Shown here piece after piece: positions 7,933 to 15,429 of a DNA stretch of 64,000 bases (its first letter is position 1; every line of letters begins with the position of its first letter). The notes beneath the pieces were generated by a model. That model made no database searches, had not been told where the DNA came from, and saw only the letters and a program-made list of their open reading frames with translations. The stretch comes from Bacteroidaceae bacterium. GTDB taxonomy: Bacteria; Bacteroidota; Bacteroidia; Bacteroidales; Bacteroidaceae. Location of the stretch: NCBI GenBank assembly GCA_017451695.1, contig JAFTNW010000009.1, forward strand, positions 1 through 64,000. Reading direction: 5' to 3'. A program made the translations under genes and the position numbers.

Positions 7933-8670
7933 ATGAGAATTACTAATAAAAATGGAACAGTAGTTACAGATATTGAATCGTGGGAAGATGCTTTTAAAGA
8001 AGTTGATAAAGCAAAACTTTGGAAAGAAGGTCGAAGCGCAAAGTCATTAGCACAATATTTTTCTTTGCCTAATATAGACCAGTCTAATGGGATAAAACTT
8101 ATAAAAGAATATGTAGATATATGTGGCTTTAAGAATTTTGAACCAATTAGGGCTAGAATAGAACATGAAAGCCGTTTCGATGAATTAGGTAAGGGGCGTA
8201 TGCATGATATGGTTATATGGGGAAATGGCGGAGGAATTCATTTAGTTATATGTATAGAAGCGAAAGTTGATGAACCTTTTGGTAGTCTTGTGTCAAAAGC
8301 GTATCGTAAATCTGTAGAGTATGTAAATAAAAATCCCCGAAGTAAAAGATCACAAAGAATTAAAGATTTGTGTGAAAAATATTACAAAATAGATGTAAAT
8401 GATATTACATCTGATACCGATATAAGATATCAGTTGCTCCATTACCTTGCAGGTTCAATAACAGAAGCTAAAAGTTGTAACGATGTTGTTTTGATGCCAA
8501 TAATAGTTTTCAAAACTAAGAAGTACAATAAAACAAATGACAATAAGGTTGATTTTAATGCATTTGTAAAATTAATGAATTTTGAGCTAGTTAATTCAGA
8601 GAAAGAGATTTATAAGAATAACATAGATGGAGTAGATGTATATATGACTTATATCGAGATTCCAATATAA
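7933..8670 (+). CDS. PD-(D/E)XK nuclease-like protein (DUF6946-like)
   Basis: A 245-residue soluble protein. Residues 88-113 read GKGRMHDMVIW then HLVICIEAKVDEPFG, giving D92 ... E109-A-K111, the PD-(D/E)XK nuclease signature. The second half is helical and charged (RSKRSQRIKDLCEKYYKI; IRYQLLHYLAGSITEAK). It resembles small stand-alone nuclease-like proteins seen beside regulators in defence or mobile regions; the exact family label is tentative. Co-transcribed with the WYL regulator (4-base gap), which suggests that its expression is held down until infection or DNA stress. No partner methylase or helicase is present. Confidence 0.6.
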   Translation: MRITNKNGTVVTDIESWEDAFKEVDKAKLWKEGRSAKSLAQYFSLPNIDQSNGIKLIKEYVDICGFKNFEPIRARIEHESRFDELGKGRMHDMVIWGNGGGIHLVICIEAKVDEPFGSLVSKAYRKSVEYVNKNPRSKRSQRIKDLCEKYYKIDVNDITSDTDIRYQLLHYLAGSITEAKSCNDVVLMPIIVFKTKKYNKTNDNKVDFNAFVKLMNFELVNSEKEIYKNNIDGVDVYMTYIEIPI

Positions 8671-8679
8671 AATAATACT

Positions 8680-8698
8680 TGTGCAAAGTTTTTGCACA
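8680..8698. promoter_or_regulatory. TGTGCAAA-GTT-TTTGCACA palindrome after the WYL-nuclease operon
   Basis: Perfect 8-bp arms with a 3-base centre, 9 bases after the nuclease stop and 75 bases before the truncated sigma gene. It could be an operator for the sigma gene or, less likely, a weak terminator, since no T-run follows. Confidence 0.5.
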
Positions 8699-8772
8699 CC
8701 ATTGTATTCTCAATGCCTATAAAGGTAAATCCTTTTCGTATATATTATAGAGAAACCTATAATCAGTAATAT

Positions 8773-9219
8773 ATGGAAAAGAAAAAAACAAAGGTGTGCG
8801 ACAAAGAAAAGTATCCTTCTATTGAAGATGAGTTGCAACTTATAAAAGATATAAAATTTGGCGGGATTGAAAGAAAAACTGCAATTGAAAAACTTTCCCA
8901 TTCAAAATTACGCTTTGTAACGGCTGTTGCGAAAATATTCAAAGGGTGTGGATTGTCTATGGAAGAACTCATAAATGCAGGAAACGAAGGGCTGGTGCTT
9001 GCCGCTGAAAATTATGATGAGTCACGAGGCTTTAAGTTTATGAGCTATGCGGTTTGGTGGATAAGGCAAAATATTATTCAGAATTTAAGAAACGATACTT
9101 CTTGTAAATGTAATTTCGCCCCGCTGGGGCTTTATTGTATCGTTTATTTTGTTTCACAGGCCTTGCGGCCTGTGCTGGGTATTTTCGCTCCGCCGGGGCT
9201 GTGCAAATTTGTGTTATAG
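8773..9219 (+). pseudogene. Truncated RpoD-like (group 1/2) sigma-70 factor
   Basis: Residues 15-110 match the start of primary sigma factors: region 1.2-like LQLIKDIKFGG, then region 2 with SKLRFVTAVAKIF, ELINAGNEGLVLAAENYDESRGFKFMSYAVWWIRQNIIQ. This covers core-binding and most of the -10 recognition segment. After about residue 110 homology stops abruptly and the frame runs on through palindromic repeat DNA to a stop at 9219. Regions 3 and 4 are missing, so it cannot work as a normal sigma factor. It could be decayed, or a short sigma-like fragment that binds core polymerase. It is AT-rich like the island. Confidence 0.75.
9118..9199. repeat. Cluster of three GC-rich palindromes
   Basis: Three hairpins spaced by AT-rich sequence: gcccc-gct-ggggc (9118-9130), cacaggcc-ttgc-ggcctgtg (9155-9174) and gctcc-gcc-ggggc (9187-9199). 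They replace the missing 3' part of the sigma gene and lie between two convergent genes. The plan (GC palindromes separated by 'ttattttgt') resembles the tandem repeat at 11701-12013. Confidence 0.65.
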
Positions 9220-9897
9220 CCTTTTGTATATATTTTGGGCAATGGGCTCGCCTGTGTCGGCATACGATGTTTTTACATCTATGTGATTGGGCGTTTCTGT
9301 TTTCAATATCTTAATATCGTGTTGCACCAAGGGTTGGGTGCTTTGCAGCTCGCCATGCAGTTCGTTCTCTATAACAGATATGTTGAAATGTAGCATAGCT
9401 TGGGTGTTGTTCTGTATGCGCAGGTCCTTGTAACCATAGCTCACTGTGGCATCGAGCCCTATGGGGCATGCTCTGGGGCCGTCGCCGTATAGGTCGATGG
9501 AGTGGTGATGCCTTTCTGCTATTTTTAATCCACCTATGAGCGACAGGTGGTAAACAATGCCGGCAATTTGGCACAAACCGCCGCCTTTCTCCATTTTTAC
9601 TTTGTTGTTGCGTATGCTGCGCGAGCTTTTCAACTTGTCGGGGTTGCCCACAATCTCCCAAAAAGAGAATATCTCACCGGGGCGTATGGTATATTGCCTT
9701 ATCTTTTCTGCTGCATATTGTAAGTTGTATTGTTTCTCGGCAAAACTTGCCGATGGAAGTATGGGCTGTGCCAAGTGAATGGAATGTGGCGTGGCTGGGA
9801 ATTCGCCTTTCTTGCAGAACGTGGTATGCCTCTTACAATCATAAAATCGGCGTATGGTTAGCTTGGCTGTTCGTTTCAGGTAGGTCAAAATTTCCAT
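9214..9897 (-). CDS. VanW-family protein
   Basis: The 227-residue protein carries the VanW core: RPGEIFSFWEIVG (residues about 72-84), then EKGGGLCQIAGIVYHLSLIGGLKIAERHHHS. VanW proteins accompany glycopeptide-resistance operons in Gram-positives, but the family has no settled biochemical function and is common outside that setting. There are no vanHAX genes here, so resistance should not be inferred. No clear signal peptide. Its start overlaps the end of the upstream methyltransferase gene by 13 bases, so the two are translationally coupled. Confidence 0.85.
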   Translation of the reverse strand: MEILTYLKRTAKLTIRRFYDCKRHTTFCKKGEFPATPHSIHLAQPILPSASFAEKQYNLQYAAEKIRQYTIRPGEIFSFWEIVGNPDKLKSSRSIRNNKVKMEKGGGLCQIAGIVYHLSLIGGLKIAERHHHSIDLYGDGPRACPIGLDATVSYGYKDLRIQNNTQAMLHFNISVIENELHGELQSTQPLVQHDIKILKTETPNHIDVKTSYADTGEPIAQNIYKRL

Positions 9898-10595
9898 AGC
9901 TCGTAAATTAAATAGGAACTATACTCTTTTAGCGGGGCCAATTGCGATAATCTGTAATCTAAATTACACGATGGCTTGCGCATGGCCTGTGGTATGCGAT
10001 GCACAGGAAACATCATGATGCCGTGTACCGATTTTACCTCAAAACGATTCAATATAAGTTGCTTTACATCGGCAATGCTCATGGAGCTACCGCCATGCCA
10101 ATTCTCGCTCTTGCAGTTGGTTAATTTGCGCCTTTTGTACGATGGTGCATCTACAATCCAACGCCCATTTGGGCGCAGCACACGATGTACCTCCTTCATT
10201 ATCTTGTATATCGTGTCGTTATCGAGGTGCATCAGCAGATGCATTGTTATAACCGTGTCGAAGCTGTTATCTTCATAAGGCAGTTCCCTTGCATCGCCAC
10301 AAATAAGATTTTTTCCCGGCCAATGGCCGTTGGCTATCTCCAACATCTTCTCGCTGGCATCACAACCATAGTCGGCATAGTTCAGAAGGCGGCCGGTGCC
10401 GCAAGGTAGGTCCAATGCTTGTTTTGGATTGATATTTAATTTATCGAGTACGGTACGTTCATGCTTGTCGATATAACACCCATAACTGTTTTTGAAACGC
10501 GAGTGGTCATACTCTGCGGCTATGTTGTTGTAATAGTCGATGATTATATCTGTTGAAGGCTTGTTGCTCTCTTTCTCCGGCTCTTTGGGTGTCAT
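9885..10595 (-). CDS. Class I SAM-dependent methyltransferase
   Basis: A 236-residue cytosolic enzyme. The SAM-binding motif I is LDLPCGTGRLLNYADYGCDAS (about residues 61-81), followed by ICGDARELPYEDNSFDTVITMHLLMHL and VLRPNGRWIVDAP, the usual order for a Methyltransf_11-type fold. The substrate cannot be deduced. It is coupled to the VanW gene by overlapping ends. An alternative start further in is unlikely because the N-terminal IIDYYNNIAAEYD block is the family's normal beginning. Confidence 0.85.
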   Translation of the reverse strand: MTPKEPEKESNKPSTDIIIDYYNNIAAEYDHSRFKNSYGCYIDKHERTVLDKLNINPKQALDLPCGTGRLLNYADYGCDASEKMLEIANGHWPGKNLICGDARELPYEDNSFDTVITMHLLMHLDNDTIYKIMKEVHRVLRPNGRWIVDAPSYKRRKLTNCKSENWHGGSSMSIADVKQLILNRFEVKSVHGIMMFPVHRIPQAMRKPSCNLDYRLSQLAPLKEYSSYLIYELWKF

Positions 10596-10682
10596 GGCTT
10601 TTTTCGGCGCTTATGAATATAAATTTCCTTTGGGATATTTCTAATATATCTTTGAGAAAAGATAATACAAGTAATCTCTTAA

Positions 10683-11399
10683 CTATTCTTTAAGTATATT
10701 GTATTCTTCTAAGTTATAAAACACACCAAAATTTATCCAATCGAGATATTTGCCATCTTTAATAAAAGGATGCACCATTATTTCAAAACTATCATTCTTG
10801 TTCAATGATGATTCTTTGTAGTTTTGCATATTACCAAAATAGGTGTTTGCTTCAAAACTATTGGTAATCTTATGGTTTATATATTTTTTAATAATACGTT
10901 TGATAGGTGATATCCCAAGCCCGAAATTTCTTGAAATACGCATAGATTTGAAACCATATTTCTTTGCCAATGATATGACTGATGGTAAAATCGAAGGGGT
11001 GTGATGGGCATGATGATGCGAATCTATATGCATTGCGGTACCGCCTAAACGTATATATTCTTGAATTTGCGCTTCTATTTCTTGTTCAATGGCCTTCCTG
11101 ACAGCCTTTCCTATGTAGATTTTATTGATTTTTTTCTTCCAAAAATCTTTGGTGCCGAAAAGATGGTGTTCTTTTATCGTTTCTGTTAGTGGCTCACCTG
11201 TATCCAGACAAAGATGCAATCCTATTTTATCAATATATCCACCTTTAATAGCTAACTCAACGGCTTCTTGTGCAAACGGCATATTTACCATCAGCGTAGC
11301 ACGGTTTATGATTCCCTGTTTGAAAGCATAATCTATTGCGGTGTTAATATCTCGGCTGGCACCAAAATCGTCAGCATTTACAATTCTCTTTTCTATCAT
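10683..11399 (-). CDS. ChbG/HpnK (YdjC)-family carbohydrate deacetylase
   Basis: Deacetylates N-acetylated sugars or a hopanoid-linked sugar in studied relatives. The 238-residue protein has the metal-site motifs: NADDFG (residues 8-13, catalytic D10 and metal ligand D11), H62 in GLHLCLDTGEP, and HIDSHHHAHH (H124-H133). It ends in MVHPFIKDG. This fits a TIM-barrel-like polysaccharide deacetylase. It lies just upstream of the methyltransferase/VanW pair on the same strand with an 87-base gap, so it may be part of one transcript, perhaps for envelope sugar modification. Substrate unknown. Confidence 0.87.
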   Translation of the reverse strand: MIEKRIVNADDFGASRDINTAIDYAFKQGIINRATLMVNMPFAQEAVELAIKGGYIDKIGLHLCLDTGEPLTETIKEHHLFGTKDFWKKKINKIYIGKAVRKAIEQEIEAQIQEYIRLGGTAMHIDSHHHAHHTPSILPSVISLAKKYGFKSMRISRNFGLGISPIKRIIKKYINHKITNSFEANTYFGNMQNYKESSLNKNDSFEIMVHPFIKDGKYLDWINFGVFYNLEEYNILKE

Positions 11400-11700
11400 A
11401 ATTGTAATGTCATTTTGAAAATGATATTCATGGATGTGCTAAATTAGTTCTTTTATTTTATAATAGTCTAATATCGCATGAAAAAGTCTTTTGATTTAGA
11501 GAACTTGTTTCGAGATTTAACAAACATTAACCTGCGAGGTTAAACAAACCGCTTTTTTGTGCTGTTTAATAAGTGCAACTCACCTGAAGCGGGTGTGTGG
11601 ATATGTGAATATCTGCCTCTTGCGTTTATGTGCAAACATAACAGGCTAATTGAATTGCATAGTAGTTTTGTCGTGTTTTATTTTGTGTTTGTGTTATTGT
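11400..11700. other. Intergenic stretch without a gene
   Basis: About 300 AT-rich bases upstream of the ChbG-like gene. I see no ORF, no RNA and no clear promoter pair beyond the region that must drive the minus-strand gene. Confidence 0.5.
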
Positions 11701-12013
11701 AGCCCCCCGATGTGAATCGCGGGGCTACTGCTTTGCAATGCGCCGCAGGCGAATTGCAAACCCCTGCGGTTTATTTTGTGAGTGCCGTTGCAATGCGCCG
11801 CAGGCGAATTGCTGCCCCTGCGGTTTATTTTGTGAGTGCCGTTGCAATGCGCCGCAGGCGAATTGCAGCCCCTGCGGTTTATTTTGTGAGTGCCGTTGCA
11901 ATGCGCCGCAAGCGAATTGCCGCCCTTGCGGTTTATTTTGTGAGTGCCGTTGCAATGCGCCGCAGGCGAATTGCGGTCCCAGAGGTTTGTTTACGTGTAA
12001 ACAAACCTCTGGG
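11701..12013. repeat. 54-bp tandem repeat array with palindromes
   Basis: Starts with a hairpin (agcccc/ggggct, 11701-11726), then four copies of a 54-55 bp unit at 11733, 11788, 11842 and 11896 and a partial fifth at 11950. Each unit contains ccgcagg-N12-cctgcgg and the spacer 'tttattttgtgagt'. The array ends in a perfect hairpin, cccagaggtttgtttac / gtaaacaaacctctggg (11978-11994 / 11997-12013) with a 2-base loop, directly at the ispE stop codon. All copies are nearly identical, which indicates recent expansion. Frames through it code repetitive Cys-rich peptides that are not believable proteins. Confidence 0.85.
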
Positions 12014-12014
12014 A

Positions 12015-12854
12015 TTACTCACACTTGCTGCACCAGCAGAACATACCCGGGAATGCCGCTTGAATATCCTCCACGCTATGCTCCTCCTTGAAAATACCAA
12101 AGAACGATGAACCCGAGCCCGACATTGAAGCATACACGGCTCCCATGGCGTAGAGTTTCTCTTTGATAGCCTCGCACGATGGGTGCTTTGCAAATACGCT
12201 CCGTTCAAAATCGTTCTTCATTGCTCCCTTCCACTGCTCGGCAGGCAAGGTGGCAATGTGGGTGAGGGGTGTTGCGGGTGCGGCGGGCACCACAAGCGAG
12301 TAGGCCTCTTTTGTGGATATATGAATATCGGGCTTAACCAACACCAAATGATACCCTGCAAGGCTGCAAGGTGTGGGCGATAGAATATTACCTATTCCGG
12401 TGGCGTATGCAGGTGTGTTCTTGATGAAGAAAGCGCAGTCGGCTCCCAAGCGTGCGGCATACTCCTCCAACTGCTCGTCGGTGAGCCCCAGAGAGGCCAT
12501 CTCGTTAAGCATTTTAAGAGCAAAGGCGGCATCGGCCGAGCCTCCTCCCAGGCCTGCGCCGGTGGGTATGTGCTTGTAGAGCGAAATATCCACTTTGGGC
12601 AGTTTGTGGTCGGCTGCAAGAATCTTGTATGCCTTTACCACAAGATTGTCATCGTCGGTGCCGTCGAATCGGGCATTGAACATCTTGAATGTGTAAGCAG
12701 GGCTCGCCTCATCTTCCTCCTCAATGGGTGTTATCTCCAAAATATCCTGCAAAGGAATAGGATAGAAGATGGTTTCAAGATTGTGGTAGCCGTCGGGGCG
12801 GCGTTCCACCACGTCGAGCCCCAAGTTTATTTTTGCGTTTGGAAAGGTAATCAT
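12015..12854 (-). CDS. ispE: 4-diphosphocytidyl-2-C-methyl-D-erythritol kinase
   Basis: Phosphorylates CDP-methylerythritol in the non-mevalonate isoprenoid pathway. I take the start at 12854 (MITFPNAKINLGLDV) because IspE begins with the P-AKIN-L block; the frame is open further upstream but that part is unlike the family. Length is then 279 residues. Visible are K8 in NAKINLGL, the GHMP-kinase ATP loop PTGAGLGGGSADAA (residues 97-110), GADCAFF with the catalytic Asp, and MSGSGSSFFGIF near the end. Stands alone; its downstream end abuts the palindromic repeat array. Confidence 0.95.
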   Translation of the reverse strand: MITFPNAKINLGLDVVERRPDGYHNLETIFYPIPLQDILEITPIEEEDEASPAYTFKMFNARFDGTDDDNLVVKAYKILAADHKLPKVDISLYKHIPTGAGLGGGSADAAFALKMLNEMASLGLTDEQLEEYAARLGADCAFFIKNTPAYATGIGNILSPTPCSLAGYHLVLVKPDIHISTKEAYSLVVPAAPATPLTHIATLPAEQWKGAMKNDFERSVFAKHPSCEAIKEKLYAMGAVYASMSGSGSSFFGIFKEEHSVEDIQAAFPGMFCWCSKCE

Positions 12855-12941
12855 AGCTTTCGTTTTTTTCTCTTGTGGCAAAAATAACCCTTTAATTCTT
12901 TTTTTGCAATAGTGGTAGGCTTGGTTGCATAAGTGCTCGCG

Positions 12942-12978
12942 TGTGCGATAATGCACGTTACGAGTGCGAATGTGCACA
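12942..12978. promoter_or_regulatory. Paired 16-bp upstream activator sites for sigma-54 promoter A
   Basis: Two near-palindromes, TGTGCGATAATGCACG (12942-12957) and AGTGCGAATGTGCACA (12963-12978), 21 bases apart start to start. The second ends 57 bases before the GG of the -24 element at 13035. The first is the exact reverse complement of the site at 23405-23420, where the pair has the same 21-base and 57-base spacings. Probably bound by the NtrC-type regulator encoded at 21908-23269. Confidence 0.7.
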
Positions 12979-13033
12979 CTCTTAAAGCGTCGTAAACTGC
13001 GTTAATGCGCTGTTTATTAAAGTATTATCCTTT

Positions 13034-13049
13034 TGGCACGCTTTTTGCT
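13034..13049 (+). promoter_or_regulatory. Sigma-54 (-24/-12) promoter A
   Basis: TGGCACGctttTTGCT: the GG (13035) and GC (13047) are exactly 12 bases apart, the full sigma-54 consensus. Transcription would start near 13060 on the plus strand. The first gene downstream is at 13527, behind a second sigma-54 promoter, so this is a far-upstream promoter of that cluster or drives a leader or small RNA. Confidence 0.75.
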
Positions 13050-13059
13050 AATTCATTTA

Positions 13060-13470
13060 TGTATATGGTTGCAAAAATATAAAATACAAATTTTAGAACT
13101 CTAAAATCCTTTTTTTAGATCTATTTTTATGCAGTACGCGGCTTCTGTTTTATATTTGTGCAATAGATGCGGGTGCAAAGTATAAGAATTTGTTTATGGA
13201 ATTTGTAACCTATTTTCATTATAGGTGTCTATATGTAAAAGGAATCTTACTTTGTTTTAACAAATTTTAACGGGGGGGGGTAAATGTATGAATGAAGGAA
13301 ATTATATTTGCAGGGTATGAGGATACTGCAAACTAATTGCAAACTTGGCTTTTGCCGTTTACGCCCAATATGTACGTTACTTTGTATTATAGTGTTGCAA
13401 AACCGTACACCGTTGTCCGTTTGCGGACAATGGTGAAAATGATAAACTATTATTAACCAATGTGTTAAAT
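13060..13470 (+). other. Leader region between two sigma-54 promoters, no gene
   Basis: No convincing ORF. It contains a run of nine G (13272-13280) in AT-rich DNA and the inverted repeat at 13409-13434. Transcripts from promoter A would cross it. Confidence 0.5.
13414..13429. promoter_or_regulatory. Candidate activator site for sigma-54 promoter B
   Basis: TGTCCG-TTTG-CGGACA, in a longer imperfect dyad (caccgttgtccg / cggacaatggtg). It has the same TGTsCG-N4-CGsACA layout as the sites at 12942 and 23384, with C/G replacing G/C in the half site. It ends 46 bases before the -24 GG at 13475, one helical turn closer than the other pairs. Confidence 0.55.
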
Positions 13471-13473
13471 TTT

Positions 13474-13490
13474 TGGCACGGTTTTTGTAA
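13474..13490 (+). promoter_or_regulatory. Sigma-54-type promoter B of the thioredoxin cluster
   Basis: TGGCACGgtttTTGTA with GG at 13475 and GT (instead of GC) at 13487. Spacing is canonical. A start near 13500 gives a leader of about 27 bases before the ATG at 13527. Confidence 0.65.
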
Positions 13491-13526
13491 TTGTTACATT
13501 AAAGACGAAAATAACAAAATGATAAT

Positions 13527-15185
13527 ATGAAAAAACTGCTTTTTACACTTTTGTTTCTGCTCACAAGTTTTGGCATTGCCGCGCAGTGGGTTCCCACGAT
13601 AAACGAGTATCACTATCGTGGTGGCACGGTATGTTTCCGTGGGGAGTTTGTAAATGTGCCCGACGGCAAATATCCTCCGCACATCTTGTTGTTATTCGAT
13701 AATAGTTTCGCAAACACCGAGGAAACCATGCTTGTTACGGTAAACAGCGACGGCTCTTTCAATAGCAATGTGCATATTCCCCACAGTTCAACACTCTATC
13801 TGCGTGCCGACGGTTATGAAAACTCACTGCCCAACGACCTCTATTTCTTTGTGGGCGACACCATTACATTAACCGTGGATGTTGCTGCCCGCAAAGCAAC
13901 CATCGCACCCGGGAGTATAGCCTATTGGGTGGACCATTGCCGTAACATCCACGAGGAACTTTATAGCAAAAGTCCATACGGCGACCTCTCCTCTCGGTAC
14001 GAGGTTGGCCGTAAAGGTACTCGCGACGATGTTGAAAAGTTCTGCCGCAATCTTGGCAAGGTGATGGAGCACACTATTATGGATATTGAAAAAGGCAAAT
14101 TCCCCCTGCCTGCCGATATACACCCTGTAGCAGCCGACATTATTAAAACAAATGCCATATTCACCGCATTGTATCATATATTGGATATACGTTCCATTTA
14201 TAACTACCGCAAATATGCACCCCAATTCGACGAGGCAAGCGGGCGCACCATTCCCAAGGTTGTAGAGGGCTTTGAACCACTCGACAACAAATGGCTGTTC
14301 AAGTTCTTGAAAAAGCACGAAACCATTTTGCTCGATAATCCCCTTGCTGCGCTATATGAAAATGCCGATGTGCTCATAAACCGTATGGAGTTCGGGCCTT
14401 GGGACTTTAATTGCAACGATTTCACACTACCCATAAAGAGCGGCACTCCCCAAGATATAGAAGATTATGCCTTTGAGTTTGTGCTGCCTGCCGAATATAA
14501 CAAACAATTCCTTGACGCGGCACTCCCTATGCGTGGCGACACATTGCTCACCATAAGCGAGGCATTTACTGCTGTCATCGAGCGTTTACAGGAGGAGACA
14601 GGCCTGCAATGCACGGGCTTTATGATGCAGTGGCAGATAATGCGCCACCTGTTCGGTTTTAGAATAAAAGAGCACCAGGCCCACCCCGATGTGGTTGCCG
14701 AGTATGTTGCCGAGGCAATGCCCCTCTTCACCAGCCCCATAATAAGCCATCACTTTATAAAGGCCTATCGCGAATATGTGAAGAAATACGAGGTGGCAAC
14801 TGTGGGCGACAACATTACGGACGACGAGGTGCTGCAACGTATAATAGCCCCATATAAGGGTAATGTACTATTCCTCGATTTTTGGAATATGGGCTGTGGC
14901 CCCTGCCGTGCCGCTATGATGGAGCAGCGCAGTTTCCTGAATGATATGAAGGGGCAACCCGTAAAGTTCCTGTATATTACCGAGGAGAAGTATCGCCAGG
15001 CATCGGAAGAGTGGCTCGACAGCACATACATAGAAGGTGAGCACATATACATCAGCAGCGACGATTGGAACTATCTGCAGGCAAAACTGCGTTTTATCGG
15101 TATTCCATTCTCTTGCATCGTAGATATGAATGGCACGCTGCACCGCGATATGAACCACACAATGCTAACTGAATACTTGCCTTGA
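13527..15185 (+). CDS. Secreted TlpA/ResA-like thioredoxin-fold protein, 552 residues
   Basis: Exported by a signal peptide (MKKLLFTLLFLLTSFGIAAQ, cleavage after AAQ likely) and expected in the periplasm or on the outer membrane side. The N-terminal 440 residues have no function I can name, though FRGEFVNVPDGKYPPHILLLF suggests a beta domain like the DUF4369 type of this family. The C-terminus is a thioredoxin domain with the active site CGPC at residues 457-460 (FLDFWNMGCGPCRAAM), so disulfide reduction is the likely chemistry. First gene of five exported-protein genes and directly behind sigma-54-type promoter B. Confidence 0.8.
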   Translation: MKKLLFTLLFLLTSFGIAAQWVPTINEYHYRGGTVCFRGEFVNVPDGKYPPHILLLFDNSFANTEETMLVTVNSDGSFNSNVHIPHSSTLYLRADGYENSLPNDLYFFVGDTITLTVDVAARKATIAPGSIAYWVDHCRNIHEELYSKSPYGDLSSRYEVGRKGTRDDVEKFCRNLGKVMEHTIMDIEKGKFPLPADIHPVAADIIKTNAIFTALYHILDIRSIYNYRKYAPQFDEASGRTIPKVVEGFEPLDNKWLFKFLKKHETILLDNPLAALYENADVLINRMEFGPWDFNCNDFTLPIKSGTPQDIEDYAFEFVLPAEYNKQFLDAALPMRGDTLLTISEAFTAVIERLQEETGLQCTGFMMQWQIMRHLFGFRIKEHQAHPDVVAEYVAEAMPLFTSPIISHHFIKAYREYVKKYEVATVGDNITDDEVLQRIIAPYKGNVLFLDFWNMGCGPCRAAMMEQRSFLNDMKGQPVKFLYITEEKYRQASEEWLDSTYIEGEHIYISSDDWNYLQAKLRFIGIPFSCIVDMNGTLHRDMNHTMLTEYLP

Positions 15186-15295
15186 ACCCACCGATAACAA
15201 AACCAAATGTCATTGGTTCGTTCATAAATGAACCCACCGATAACAAAACCAAATGTCATTGGTTCGTTCATAAATGAACTCACCGATAACAAAAC
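15184..15295 (+). repeat. 46-bp tandem duplication plus partial third copy
   Basis: The unit beginning gaacccaccgataacaaaac occurs at 15184-15229 and 15230-15275, identical, and a partial third copy starts at 15276. Each contains gttcat-aa-atgaac, a small hairpin. It starts inside the last codons of the upstream gene. Confidence 0.85.
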
Positions 15296-15301
15296 AAAGT
15301 T

Positions 15302-15379
15302 TTGTCATTCTGAACCTTTAGGTGAAGAATCTCATAGTTCGTTACTTTAGAGATCCCTCACTTCGTATCGGGATGACAA
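15302..15379. repeat. Dispersed TTGTCAT...ATGACAA repeat, copy 2
   Basis: A 78-bp intergenic element with the same inverted ends and the 'ctgaacct...gaagaatctc' interior as the copies at 925 and 35786. Confidence 0.6.
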
Positions 15380-15429
15380 AAACAAACTCAAATAACTACT
15401 AAACAAGCAATATTAAAACAATCAACAAA

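Noticed and set aside
3584..9219. CRISPR array or integrase-type island with att sites
   Set aside because: No regularly spaced direct repeats, no integrase gene and no tRNA at the edges; the palindromes are irregularly spaced and lie in promoters.
9214..9897. Vancomycin resistance locus based on VanW
   Set aside because: No vanH, vanA/B ligase, vanX or VanRS pair is present. VanW-family proteins occur widely without resistance.
11712..12110. Repetitive Cys-rich open frames on both strands across the 54-bp repeats
   Set aside because: The frames exist only because the repeat length is a multiple of three; they have no start context, no homologue-like features, and the DNA shows palindromes typical of non-coding repeats.
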